NCBI RefSeq assembly: GCF_003367245.1
Contig: NZ_QRGR01000015.1
Span: 62,001 to 126,000, forward strand
Reading direction: 5' to 3'
Length of the DNA: 64,000 nucleotides
Origin: Pontibacter diazotrophicus
GTDB lineage: Bacteria; Bacteroidota; Bacteroidia; Cytophagales; Hymenobacteraceae
In this document: one piece after another, positions 35,601 to 43,125 of the stretch
How positions within the stretch are numbered: position 1 is the first letter of the stretch
Layout: the number at the start of each line of letters is the position of its first letter
Translations under genes and position numbers: made by a program
The notes under the pieces: generated by a model
Told to the model about the DNA's origin: nothing
The model's database searches: none
Seen by the model: the letters and a program-made list of their open reading frames with translations, nothing else

Positions 35601-35946
35601 GGATGGCGTTTAGAAGTTTATCCTTTATCTCCGGGTAATGGGTACCTACCTGCTGCGCGGCCTGTTCGTCGGTGAGTACTTTCTTAAGTTTGGCCAGTGC
35701 CGACATGGGTAGTGCGATCCACCGCACAAACACATAGATAACAAAGGCTACAAAAGAGAATAGCAGAAAACCGCGTACCAGCTGCGGGAAGTAAAACATA
35801 TACTCCAGCAGGCTATATACTATATATATAGACAACAGGAGCCCAACCGCGAAAATGCTACCCCGCAAAAGCATGTTAAGGTAGAATTTCTGCTTGAACT
35901 CCTGCAGCTGATGCAGCAACTGATCGAGTGCATCTTTTTCTTTCAT
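32638..35946 (-). CDS. DUF4175 family membrane-anchored coiled-coil protein
   Basis: A 1102-residue envelope protein. Two or three N-terminal membrane helices (about residues 25-80 and one near 155-172) anchor it; a beta-rich periplasmic part follows (about 190-480). The region of about 490-860 is a very long coiled coil rich in Gln, Glu, Lys and Met (for example EKLLQQQQPNDTELQKLL), and a second low-complexity Met/Gln/Gly/Lys part runs to about 1020. DUF4175 is a Bacteroidota/Alphaproteobacteria family without a firm function. An AAGGAG sequence seven bases before the start is one of the few clear Shine-Dalgarno sites here. First gene of the operon to mnmG. Confidence 0.85.
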   Translation of the reverse strand: MKEKDALDQLLHQLQEFKQKFYLNMLLRGSIFAVGLLLSIYIVYSLLEYMFYFPQLVRGFLLFSFVAFVIYVFVRWIALPMSALAKLKKVLTDEQAAQQVGTHYPEIKDKLLNAIQLQNLDRTNELIAASIAQRTGQMGSFRFKDAVTYRENRPLLKYVALPALIALLIAMVYPTIFVQGTERIINYKRHYEPLAPFRFVVQNDQLQTFRGEDFELKVDVEGKAVPSEVFINYNGRRQKLNTKADGTYTYTFKQMQKPVEFQLEGSGFMSNDYTLQLLSRPNLKDFRMVVQYPDYLKRKPEEVQNTGNANVPEGSTVTWNFSATETDNINLAFEAPEETLTAGKDGSSFSTSKQFNQSQNYSIKLKNKHSSNKEQINYQITTIPDRNPQISIEQYQDTALYTYTILGGDVSDDYGLTRLALFYRVNNDKNSEAKYKSQALPLSTQQLSQTYYHQWNTAALNLQPGDKLEYFVQVWDNDGIHGPKSARTRTFELRMPDKRELQKELDNNSQSVASQMSKTLNKATQLKQELAKSEEKMKTKRDLNWQDKKQLEELMEKKKQLEQDISSMKELFDQLNKKQNMLNEPDKQLAEKAQELQKLMNDLLDPETKKLYEELEKLLQQQQPNDTELQKLLSKMDNKERNLERELERALELFKQLQFEQKLDNITDKLEEMAKEQEQLADKTEQQQEDNQQLQEEQKELQEEFEDVKEQMKDLKELNDKMEHPNQMNEEQQEQDQESIEQDMQQGQEQLQKQENKKASESQKKAGEKMEQMAKQMEQMSNSMSMEGMEQNLDNLRDILENLIKLSFDQEDLMKQFRGVNQSDPRFITLSQQQLSLRDNAQVIEDSLYALAKKVFQIESFVTREVTAMNESMDNSMKELRDRNVGKGNVQQQLAMTSMNNLALMLNDAMKQMQQAMQQMGNMAGQQKGNKPKPGDMGEMQQQLNKKMEDLKKGGKSGKALSEELAKLAAEQEALRNALKELEKQGQKPGEKGQNGDLGNISKMMEQSETDLVNKRLTEQTIMRQREILTRLLEAEKSAKERELDNKREAKTAQETDRKVPPSFEKYFKAKEKQTELLKTIPPALSPYYKQKVNEYFQSISK

Positions 35947-36092
35947 GTCGTTTCTCCTTATGGTTTTATCACATGGCGGCTATAGTGGTAAGTTAACTAA
36001 ATACTGCTAAAGTATTGCTGTTAAGTACGAAATGTATTGCAATAAGCCACTAAAGTATAAACTCTGATTGCCTCTACTTTAGTATGTTTTTC

Positions 36093-36854
36093 TTAGTGCA
36101 GTTCCAGTAGTACCGGGCAATGGTCTGAATGCTTCGCTTCGGTCAGGATAGCGGCGCGCTTCAGCCTATCACGCAGGTTTTCAGTAACCATGTTATAATC
36201 AATACGCCAACCAAGATTTTTGTTGCGTGCGCCGGCACGATAACTCCACCATGTGTAGTTGTGTGGCTCCGGATTGAAGTGCCGGAACGAGTCAATAAAG
36301 CCGCTGTCGATAAACTGACCTATCCAAGTACGCTCCTCCGGCAAAAAGCCTGAGCTGTTTGCATTCGACTTTGGATTATGAATATCAATCGCCTGATGGC
36401 AAATGTTATAGTCGCCGCTAATAATCAAACCGGGCAGTTGGTGCTTCAGTTCATTTATATACCCGTTAAAATCATCGAGCCATTTGAACTTGAATCCCTG
36501 GCGCTCGTCACCGCTGGAGCCGGAAGGCATATACACGCTCATCACCGACACATCTTCGAAATCAGCGCGCAGTACCCGGCCCTCTACATCATAACACTCC
36601 ATGCCGCAGCCCACTTCCACGTGCTTCGGTTTTTCTTTAGACAAAATAGCCACACCGCTGTAGCCTTTCTTTACTGCCGGGTGCAGGTACACGTGGTAAC
36701 CCATCTGCTCAAAAAACTCCTTGTCGAATTTAGACTCGTCGGCTTTAATCTCCTGCAGGCACAGCACATCCGGGTTTGCAGCCTTAAGCCAGTCGCCAAA
36801 GCCTTTGGTAAGCGCGGCACGAATGCCGTTCACATTATAGGTAATGATTTTCAT
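36093..36854 (-). CDS. xth: Exodeoxyribonuclease III (AP endonuclease)
   Basis: A base-excision repair nuclease that cuts at abasic sites and degrades duplex DNA from 3' ends. The 253-residue protein has the ExoIII/APE1 landmarks: TYNVNGIRAAL at the start, LCLQEIKADE with the metal-binding Glu, the PSGSSGDERQGFKFKW loop, ISGDYNICHQAIDIHNP, and the terminal KHSDHCPVLLEL with the catalytic Asp-His pair. Residue set is complete. Stand-alone gene with a repeat-filled 187-bp upstream spacer. Confidence 0.94.
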   Translation of the reverse strand: MKIITYNVNGIRAALTKGFGDWLKAANPDVLCLQEIKADESKFDKEFFEQMGYHVYLHPAVKKGYSGVAILSKEKPKHVEVGCGMECYDVEGRVLRADFEDVSVMSVYMPSGSSGDERQGFKFKWLDDFNGYINELKHQLPGLIISGDYNICHQAIDIHNPKSNANSSGFLPEERTWIGQFIDSGFIDSFRHFNPEPHNYTWWSYRAGARNKNLGWRIDYNMVTENLRDRLKRAAILTEAKHSDHCPVLLELH

Positions 36855-36862
36855 GTTTTTTT

Positions 36863-37049
36863 TTGAATCACGAAATGCGTATCAGGTAGCACGTATCTCG
36901 TATCACGATTTTACTCTTTTGCCTGTGTCTTTTGTTAAAAGCAGAAGTGACGAAATAAGAACAAGAGACAATGTTTTAAAACTCATGTAAACAAGCTAAG
37001 AGTAAAGTATTATTTAATCGTGCTACAAAATACGTGCTACGTGATTCAA
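36863..37049. repeat. 187-bp inverted-repeat element
   Basis: Terminal repeats TTGAATCACG (36863-36872) and CGTGATTCAA (37040-37049) are perfect over 10 bp, and inner words (GTAGCACGTAT, ATCACGATTTTACTCTT against AAGAGTAAAG, AATCGTGCTAC) also pair. It exactly fills the spacer between xth and the next gene. A related string with GTGCTACGTGTATCG lies at 53118-53150. Confidence 0.5.
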
Positions 37050-37050
37050 T

Positions 37051-37401
37051 TTAAAATTCTTCAGATTGGTTAAAATACTCAATTACGTGCCATTTGAGCA
37101 TATTTTCCTGCTCTCTTAAGTTGGCGAATGGAATTGTTTTTACAGCTTTATAATGTGGCCAGCCTTCCTCGTCGGTGCCGGTGTATTCGTAGTAACCGGA
37201 CAGGCTGAATACTTTGCAGGTGGCGATGTGCATCAGGTCCTGCTTTTCTTCTTTTGTAAACTCCCGGATGCCGATTCCCAGTTCCTGTATTCCTATCAGA
37301 AAAAGGATAGCGTTCATATCCGGCTTTTTACCGAACTGCTTCATCAGCGAAGCCCGCAGCTGCGTCCAGTTATGTTCTAAATTGTCGGAGTCAAATTTCA
37401 T
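37051..37401 (-). CDS. Conserved hypothetical protein, 116 residues
   Basis: I do not recognise a named family. The protein is small, soluble and without signal peptide, with a mixed helical pattern: LEHNWTQLRASLMKQFGKKP, then a hydrophobic helix NAILFLIGIQELGIGIREFT and an aromatic segment SLSGYYEYTGTDEEGWPHY. The layout suggests a compact single-domain cytosolic protein. It sits between xth and a CMD-family gene on the same strand, each spaced by repeat-rich gaps, so operon membership is doubtful. Confidence 0.65.
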   Translation of the reverse strand: MKFDSDNLEHNWTQLRASLMKQFGKKPDMNAILFLIGIQELGIGIREFTKEEKQDLMHIATCKVFSLSGYYEYTGTDEEGWPHYKAVKTIPFANLREQENMLKWHVIEYFNQSEEF

Positions 37402-37412
37402 GTTGATAGTTA

Positions 37413-37481
37413 ATTGTTAGTTGCTGATTGTTAGTCTTGTAAAATTGTTTACTTATCACACAAACAATCAACAACAAACAA
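37413..37481. repeat. Imperfect inverted repeat in spacer
   Basis: The AT-rich spacer has TTGTTAGTTGCTGATTGTT (from about 37414) opposed by AACAATCAACAACAAACAA (from about 37463). It may fold as a hairpin. It resembles the type of the spacer repeat at 1311-1390 in composition. Confidence 0.4.
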
Positions 37482-37493
37482 TCAGCAATTATT

Positions 37494-37847
37494 TTACTCT
37501 GCGCTCCCCCGCTCTTTCAGCTCTTCCCAATATTCCACGGCTCTTCTGAAATGTGGAATCACAATGGAACCGCCCACGAGGTTGGCGATGGAGAACACCT
37601 CCATTATCTGTTCGTCGGTTACGCCCTCTTCGTGGCATTTGCCCACGTGGTACTTAATGCAGTCGTCGCAGCGCAGTACCATAGAAGCCACAAGGCCCAG
37701 CATTTCCTTTGTTTTCACATCCAGGGCACCTTCCATGTAGGTGTTGGTGTCGAGGTTGAAAAAACGTTTTATTACTTTATTGTCGTAAGACATAATGCGC
37801 TCGTTCATGCGCGTGCGGTAGTCGTTGAATTCTTCTACTAAGCCCAT
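37494..37847 (-). CDS. Carboxymuconolactone decarboxylase (AhpD-like) family protein
   Basis: A 117-residue helical protein of the CMD/AhpD family. The redox-type motif RCDDCIKYHVGKCHEEGVTDEQ (CxxC followed by His) and the following EVFSIANLVGGSIVIPHFRRAVEYWEEL are typical of members with peroxidase-coupled disulfide reductase activity. It may function in peroxide defence, though many members are uncharacterised. It is divergent from comF, with an 90-bp gap to the preferred comF start. Confidence 0.85.
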   Translation of the reverse strand: MGLVEEFNDYRTRMNERIMSYDNKVIKRFFNLDTNTYMEGALDVKTKEMLGLVASMVLRCDDCIKYHVGKCHEEGVTDEQIMEVFSIANLVGGSIVIPHFRRAVEYWEELKERGSAE

Positions 37848-37940
37848 TTTGATGTTTGTTATTGCTTGTTAAGCTTTCAAAAAGTATATGATTATTTACG
37901 CAAAGTTAACCATAATACCTTAAACCGTAGTTCCCTGCCA

Positions 37941-38627
37941 ATGTTCGATGACCTGGTTTCGCTGTTGTTCCCGAAGAGTTGCTACGCCTGCGACGGTGCT
38001 ATGGCACGCGGGGAGAAGTACATCTGCACCAAATGCAGCGTGAAGCTACCTTACACAGACTCGCATGTGTATGGGGCAACAGAACTGAACCCGCTGCAGC
38101 GCAGGTTTTGGGGCAAGGTGCCGGTGCGGTTCGCTTTCTCCTACCTGCACTTTATGCCGAAGGGCAGGGTGCAGCGGCTCTTGCACAAGCTAAAGTATAG
38201 GGGAGCAAAGGAACTGGGTGAGCACCTGGGGCAGCGGTATGGCTCCCTCCTCTCCGACCATTACTATCCGGAGCAGTTTGATGTGGTGGTGCCGGTACCG
38301 CTGCATAAATATAAACTGCGCCGCCGTGGCTATAATCAGGCCGAGAGCTTCTCAACGGGTTTGGCTCAGGCCATGCAACTTCCTCATAATGCCAGGGCCT
38401 TATTAAGAACCATCGACACCTCCACCCAGACTCGTAAGAACAGGCTGGACCGCTGGCAAAATGTGGAACAGGTATTTCAGGTGCAGCAGCCACAAGTGGT
38501 GCAAGGCAAGCGTGTGCTTTTGGTAGATGATGTGATGACGACAGGTGCGACGCTGGAAGCCTGTGCAGTGGCTTTGTTGGAAGCAGGCGCTGCAGAAGTG
38601 AGCGTGGTTACCATTGCCGCGGCATAA
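37941..38627 (+). CDS. ComF family phosphoribosyltransferase-like protein
   Basis: A 228-residue protein with an N-terminal zinc-binding pattern (CYAC at 14-17 and CTKC at 29-32) and a C-terminal type I phosphoribosyltransferase fold. The PRPP-binding loop VLLVDDVMTTGATLEA lies near the end. ComF/GntX proteins contribute to DNA uptake or recycling; the exact reaction is not settled. The frame opens at 37866, but the methionine at 37941 directly precedes the family's standard MFDDLVSLLFP beginning, so I use it. Confidence 0.88.
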   Translation: MFDDLVSLLFPKSCYACDGAMARGEKYICTKCSVKLPYTDSHVYGATELNPLQRRFWGKVPVRFAFSYLHFMPKGRVQRLLHKLKYRGAKELGEHLGQRYGSLLSDHYYPEQFDVVVPVPLHKYKLRRRGYNQAESFSTGLAQAMQLPHNARALLRTIDTSTQTRKNRLDRWQNVEQVFQVQQPQVVQGKRVLLVDDVMTTGATLEACAVALLEAGAAEVSVVTIAAA

Positions 38628-38759
38628 GATTTGAAGAAGCCTGTGTCAGGCTTAACAAGACAGCCTGTTGCTGCACTGCTCACGTTCGCTGCTATTGCTT
38701 ATGCTCGCCAGGAACTCCCTGTTATGAAGCATTCAGCAGAGGAACATTGTTGCTGCCAT

Positions 38760-39689
38760 TTATGCTCTAATGAAATCTAACTGCGACTTCATGGCTTTTT
38801 TACCTTCCTTGAGGATGTGTACCAGCGCAAATACGTGGAACATCTCATTGTATTCTTCATACTTCACTTCCACGTTTGCCTCTGTAAGTTTTTGAACAAA
38901 TTTTCGGTTGTCCCATAAAAACAGTTCAGCGGTGCCAATTTGAATAAGTACAGGAGGCAGTCCTTTTACATTCCCATAGATTGGTGAAATCATCGGATCC
39001 TTTAGGTTATTTTGTTGCGCATACTTACTTGCAGAACGCTTCACTTCCTCCAGAGGCAGCATGATCTCTTCATCGGCTGTCAATTTTATGGCAGGGTTGC
39101 TCATAGAAAGGTCCAGCCACGGAGACATCAGGATAAGCTTTCTAGGAAGCGGCGCTTTTTTATCTATTAACCGGTTAGTAACAGACACTGCCATGCCTCC
39201 TCCTGCACTGTCGCCTAGCAGGTAGTAGTTTTCAGGAAGGGCACCCTCTGCCTGCAGCGTGGATATAATGTTCTCCACATCATGTAAGCCCTTCGGATAA
39301 GGAAAGTCAGGCGCCATTTTATAATCTACCACAATAGCAGCCATGTCTGCTGCCCTGCTCATATTGGCAATGTATTTCCACTGTACTTCTATAGGGCCAA
39401 ATACGTAGCCTCCGCCATGCAAATACACCAGCACACCATTAGGAGCTTTTTCCTTGTTTATCCAATAACCTAGCGCACCATTTATATCTATTTTATCAAA
39501 CGGATACTTTCTGAGGAGACTTTTAGGCGGATCAGGATATCTTTTGGCAAACTTTGTAATGCTGCCTTTGTTCTTCTCCCTTTTTATAAGTGCTTTCAGT
39601 AATCCTGTTTTCCAGGTTTCCCATTTATAAAGCGCGATAGAGGATACAATAGGTACAGTTATCAGGAAGAGCTTCTTGTTTAGTCTCAT
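38760..39689 (-). CDS. Alpha/beta hydrolase, hormone-sensitive lipase type
   Basis: An esterase-like enzyme of 309 residues. The oxyanion motif LVYLHGGGYVFGP and the nucleophile elbow GDSAGGGMA (about 159-166) are those of the HSL family; Asp and His of the triad are probably in the ELFLWDNRKF region and in MFHVFALV. A single N-terminal hydrophobic stretch (FLITVPIVSSIALY) suggests membrane anchoring or a non-standard signal. Substrates are likely short-chain esters or a lipid, unknown here. It stands alone, with a repeat-containing spacer upstream. Confidence 0.85.
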   Translation of the reverse strand: MRLNKKLFLITVPIVSSIALYKWETWKTGLLKALIKREKNKGSITKFAKRYPDPPKSLLRKYPFDKIDINGALGYWINKEKAPNGVLVYLHGGGYVFGPIEVQWKYIANMSRAADMAAIVVDYKMAPDFPYPKGLHDVENIISTLQAEGALPENYYLLGDSAGGGMAVSVTNRLIDKKAPLPRKLILMSPWLDLSMSNPAIKLTADEEIMLPLEEVKRSASKYAQQNNLKDPMISPIYGNVKGLPPVLIQIGTAELFLWDNRKFVQKLTEANVEVKYEEYNEMFHVFALVHILKEGKKAMKSQLDFIRA

Positions 39690-40113
39690 TTGTTCTCTAT
39701 GTTATGATTAAACAGCAGTAGCGGTTTTTAAGGTATTTCACGCTAATCAGCAGAACAAGGTTGTTTGTACTTTGGCTGAGCTGCTCCTGTCGAAAGAGAA
39801 GTAGCAGGCTTCGAAAAAAGAAGGACTATCAGGGTGTTTCTTATGTAGAGACTTTAAATGACTGCTGCTAAGCGTAATCAGATTAGAGCACGTTTAAAGT
39901 CCTGGCGGGACGACCTGTTGATAGCCAGAAAACCTTAAAGCAAACTAGCTCCAGCGGAGCGGCCTGTTTACAATAATCAAACAGGCCGCTCCGCTGGAGC
40001 TAAAAATGAGGTACTGGTTTTTCTATAAACATATCGTCCCGCTGGGACTATAGCTTGTGGTTGTTTTAAATGCACCTTGACTTATCATACTAAAGCAGGA
40101 AACAGTTCAGGCT
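39690..40113. other. Spacer with composite palindrome
   Basis: These 424 bases contain the composite repeat at 39898-40049. The remaining sequence to its left must include the promoter of the esterase gene, but no clear TAnnTTTG word with a TTTG partner is seen. No coding frame is credible. Confidence 0.5.
39898..40049. repeat. Composite REP-like palindrome
   Basis: A perfect inverted repeat of 24-bp arms (39946-39969 and 39979-40002, built on AGCTCCAGCGGAGCGGCCTG) surrounds a 9-base loop. A second pair of arms encloses it: AGTCCTGGCGGGACGACCTG from 39898 and its imperfect complement ending in CGTCCCGCTGGGACT at 40049. The two arm types are similar to each other (CCxGCGGxxCGxCCTGTT), so one copy seems inserted in another. 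No coding capacity. Confidence 0.75.
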
Positions 40114-40590
40114 TTACAAACTTGTCTGCTCCCGATGTATATCCGACAGGCTCGGTTCTGCGTACTCTATCTCCTCCTGCTGCTCCAGTTCATCCAGTTT
40201 ATCTTTTACCACAGCATAATTTACATTGGCTGGCACCTCCAGCACAAAGAAATCTTCGTTCACTTCCACTGATACGCACCCTACCTCCGCGAATTGCTTC
40301 CGCAGGTCCAGCAGCGGCGTATCCTCGTTTTGCCGAATCACCTGGATGGTAGAGTTACCGGAGGGCGTAACGGTTTCCTGGTAAAGCAGACCCTCCTCCA
40401 TCTTATTATAGGTTGCCCGCACAATGTCTTCTGTGGCGATGAGCGGCACGTAGTACGGGATACTATCTATCTTGTATAGTCCCTGGTTGGCATCTACTTC
40501 CAGCGCCCACAGCGCTTCGACCATTTCTCTTCCGAAGAGGCTGCTGTTAAACCGGAAGAGAATTTTATGCGGTTTTTCCTGTTCGCTCAT
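40114..40590 (-). CDS. DUF4265-like protein
   Basis: A soluble protein of 158 residues with the layout of DUF4265: KILFRFNSSLFGREMVEALWALEVDANQGLYKIDSIPYYVPLIATEDIVRA in the first 60 residues (charged-aromatic, ending in the DSIPY...EDIV element), then an ACT-like alpha/beta region (STIQVIRQNEDTPLLDLRKQF and SVEVNEDFFVLEVP). The family function is unknown, although members of this fold can bind small ligands. The gene is read in the same direction as gldJ upstream of it... it follows gldJ after a terminator, so it is likely separate. Confidence 0.65.
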   Translation of the reverse strand: MSEQEKPHKILFRFNSSLFGREMVEALWALEVDANQGLYKIDSIPYYVPLIATEDIVRATYNKMEEGLLYQETVTPSGNSTIQVIRQNEDTPLLDLRKQFAEVGCVSVEVNEDFFVLEVPANVNYAVVKDKLDELEQQEEIEYAEPSLSDIHREQTSL

Positions 40591-40613
40591 ATATAGTAAG
40601 TAAGTTTTTTATA

Positions 40614-40653
40614 AAGCAAAAAGCCCGGAACTGCTTCCGGGCTTTTTGCTTAT
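40614..40653 (-). terminator. Terminator of gldJ
   Basis: A perfect 17-bp stem (AAGCAAAAAGCCCGGAA / TTCCGGGCTTTTTGCTT) with a 4-base loop lies 22 bases after the gldJ stop on the minus strand. Confidence 0.8.
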
Positions 40654-40674
40654 CAATATTTGATTTGCGAATGC

Positions 40675-41904
40675 TTATCTGTTTGAGCCAGCGTTTATCA
40701 TAGCGCAACGGAAACCGATAGTAGCAGTGGCAGAATCCTGTGCCATGAAGCGGCGTGTACCAGGAGATAACCAGTATGCTACGTCTTTCCATGAACCGCC
40801 TTTGAATACGCGAACCTCATCGTTTACCAGCGAGTGGAAACCTTCGCTTGAGTCGTAGTTCTCAGCATCATCCAGGTATCCGTCTCTACGGAATGGGTTC
40901 AGATCCTCTACATCCTGGTAAGACAGCGGACGGTAGATGTCCTGCACCCACTCGTTTACGTTACCGGCCATGTTATACAGACCGAAGTCGTTTGGCGGGT
41001 AGCTGTAGATATAGTCTGTGATCATGGCACCGTCGTTTAAAGAACCGGCGATACCGGCATAGTCACCGCGGCCACGCTTGAAGTTAGCCATGAACTTACC
41101 CATTTCCTTGCCATACGGGTTACGCACCTGGTGTCCGTCCCAAGGGTAAAGGCGACGGTTGTTCTGGTTTTCGTCTTCTGTGTATTGTGTACCAATCATG
41201 GCCTGTGCAGCATATTCCCACTCAGCCTCTGTTGGGAGACGGTAGTTCGGCAACACAAGACCAGACTCGATGGACGGTGCTGTGCCCTCTGCTGGCTCTT
41301 CATTTCCACCGCCACGGCCAAACAAGCCCCTGCGGCCACCGCCAGATTCCTGGGCGGCAAAGTTTTCGTTCACCTTCGCTGTGCGCCAGATACAGAAGTC
41401 ATTTGCCTGTAACCAGCTTACGCCTACGACCGGGAAGAAACGGAAGCCTGGGTAGCGCAGGTAATACGTTACGTAAGGGTCGTTGAAAGACAGCTGGCGC
41501 GACCAAACAGTTGTGTCTGGCAAGGCCGCCTGGTATACTTCCGGCAGAGAGTCCTTCTTCAGGTAATGCAGGTACTCCAGCCAGTGGATGTTTGCTACTT
41601 CAGTTTCATCCATATAGAATGAAGCCACCGTTACAGTACGCTCCACGTTGTCACGTGTCATGGCGATATCTTCCTCCATAGAGCCAAGCACCGTACGGCC
41701 ACCTTCGATGAATACGAGGCCTGGTCCTTGTGGGAACTCAGCATACTCAGGAACATCGAAAGCTTCTTCATCCTCGCCATACTCGATACCTGTTGCGCTA
41801 CTGTAGGCGCCGGGATTCGTGCTGGTTGGTTGGCCTCCCTTAGAGCAGGATCCGAGGAGAAAGCCTCCTACAACTGCTACTGATAAATACTTAATCAACT
41901 TCAT
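40675..41904 (-). CDS. gldJ: Gliding motility lipoprotein GldJ-like
   Basis: An outer-membrane or periplasmic lipoprotein related to formylglycine-generating enzymes, needed in Flavobacterium for gliding and for stability of type IX secretion components. The 409-residue protein has signal MKLIKYLSVAVVGGFLLGSC with lipobox Cys20, then the SATGIEY region, the FGE-sulfatase domain start GPGLVFIEGGRTVLGSMEED, and the landmarks DETEVANIHWLEYLHYL, RLPTEAEWEYAAQA, MAGNVNEWVQDIYRP and VFKGGSWKDVAYWLSPGTRR. The wording agrees better with GldJ than GldK, but the split between these paralogues needs a tree. PorP/SprF gene precedes it after 63 bp. Confidence 0.75.
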   Translation of the reverse strand: MKLIKYLSVAVVGGFLLGSCSKGGQPTSTNPGAYSSATGIEYGEDEEAFDVPEYAEFPQGPGLVFIEGGRTVLGSMEEDIAMTRDNVERTVTVASFYMDETEVANIHWLEYLHYLKKDSLPEVYQAALPDTTVWSRQLSFNDPYVTYYLRYPGFRFFPVVGVSWLQANDFCIWRTAKVNENFAAQESGGGRRGLFGRGGGNEEPAEGTAPSIESGLVLPNYRLPTEAEWEYAAQAMIGTQYTEDENQNNRRLYPWDGHQVRNPYGKEMGKFMANFKRGRGDYAGIAGSLNDGAMITDYIYSYPPNDFGLYNMAGNVNEWVQDIYRPLSYQDVEDLNPFRRDGYLDDAENYDSSEGFHSLVNDEVRVFKGGSWKDVAYWLSPGTRRFMAQDSATATIGFRCAMINAGSNR

Positions 41905-41967
41905 AAATTAGTACCCAATTAAGATAAGGTTCTTGTAACGTAGTTTAATGTGCAATTATAACTAAAA

Positions 41968-42996
41968 TCAGAATGCTGGACAAACAATGTTTCTGTTTAA
42001 TTTACGCCTTGAGCGGCCTTTGAACAGATTATTTAAATCAGCAGGTTCAAAAACAAGTGAAATTTCGTTCGCACCGCCAGCTTCTTCACTAAATCCCTGT
42101 ATGCCAACATCGTGGCTATAGCCAATCCTGAAGTTCTTCAGCTGCAGGCCTGCTATGATGGACAAGGTTTGGTCCTGGTTAGTTCCGCCAGTTACCGGAA
42201 TTCCTCGATATATAAACCCTAACGTCAGAGGTGTGTAATTAGTATATATGCCTAAATCTAAGCGGTTTAAATTTTGTTGATGGATGAATGTGGCCGTGGG
42301 TGAGAAGCTAAGTTCAAACAACTGGCCCCGCTCTTCGTAAGATTTTGCATAAAATTTATATCCCATTATGGCCGTGAATTGGACTGGTAATTCCGTTTCC
42401 TGGTTAAATCCGTAGCCGGGCCTGTTCAGGTGTGCCGCCGTAAGGCCTGCCCAAAACTGATCAGAGTATACCAGGCCGCCTACGGTGAAATCAATATAAT
42501 AGCTTGGCTCAAAGCTGTTGGCCTCTGCCGAGGTCACAGCTACCTGCCCATTGTCCGATAACTGATCACCGAACACCAGGTTATCAAAATTTACGCGTAG
42601 CGAAGCCACACTTGCCTGCAGGCCTGCCGACATAGCCCAATTTTCTGTGAGGTTAGTGTGGTAGGCATAGCCACCTGTGAGCTGCCATTTCTGCAAGCCT
42701 CCTACCCCGGCACGGTCCTGCAGCACCAGCAGGCTTACGGCGCTCTTTGTATCTGGTAGCCTGTAATCGGCGGCAAGTTGGTTCGTGATGAAGGAGCCAT
42801 TGAGGGCAGGCCACTGGTTACGGTGCGCCAGCCTAATGCTCCAGTCGCTGTTAATGCCCGCAAAAGCAGGATTCAGGTAAATTCGGTTAGCATACTGTTG
42901 TGTAAGCTGTACATCCTGTGCCCCGGCAATAAAAGTCCACAGGCAGCACCCATATAGCAGAAATATCTTTTTTAAACCCATGCCTATACCAAACAA
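41968..42996 (-). CDS. PorP/SprF family type IX secretion membrane protein
   Basis: An outer-membrane beta-barrel of the PorP/SprF family, 342 residues. It has a cleavable N-terminal signal (MGLKKIFLLYGCCLWTFIAGAQD), then the hallmark QLTQQYANRIYLNPAFAGINSDW (a hydrophobic-turn motif of this family), and a series of beta strands with IAGLQLKNFRIGYSHDVGIQGF near the end. Members attach or secrete T9SS cargo with CTD type B in partner large proteins such as SprB. No large repeat adhesin is adjacent. Frame opens at 42996; an internal methionine at 42984 is an alternative start. Adjacent to gldJ in the same direction. Confidence 0.85.
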   Translation of the reverse strand: MFGIGMGLKKIFLLYGCCLWTFIAGAQDVQLTQQYANRIYLNPAFAGINSDWSIRLAHRNQWPALNGSFITNQLAADYRLPDTKSAVSLLVLQDRAGVGGLQKWQLTGGYAYHTNLTENWAMSAGLQASVASLRVNFDNLVFGDQLSDNGQVAVTSAEANSFEPSYYIDFTVGGLVYSDQFWAGLTAAHLNRPGYGFNQETELPVQFTAIMGYKFYAKSYEERGQLFELSFSPTATFIHQQNLNRLDLGIYTNYTPLTLGFIYRGIPVTGGTNQDQTLSIIAGLQLKNFRIGYSHDVGIQGFSEEAGGANEISLVFEPADLNNLFKGRSRRKLNRNIVCPAF

Positions 42997-43088
42997 TCTA
43001 ACCGCAACGCTATTATAAAGAAATCATTCCTTAAGGAGCTACACATAATTAGCACGGTTTTAGCTATTAAAGTGAATAGAATAGCTTC

Positions 43089-43096
43089 TATATTTG
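43089..43096 (+). promoter_or_regulatory. Possible -7 promoter element
   Basis: TATATTTG matches the Bacteroidota TAnnTTTG -7 consensus exactly and lies 29 bases before the AsmA-like start. A matching TTTG at -33 is not seen. Confidence 0.35.
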
Positions 43097-43125
43097 AAGA
43101 ACGACTGAATTAACCAACCAACTAT

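Noticed and set aside
36863-37049. CRISPR-like repeats
   Set aside because: The repeated words are inverted and of unequal spacing, not direct repeats with regular spacers; no cas genes occur in the window.
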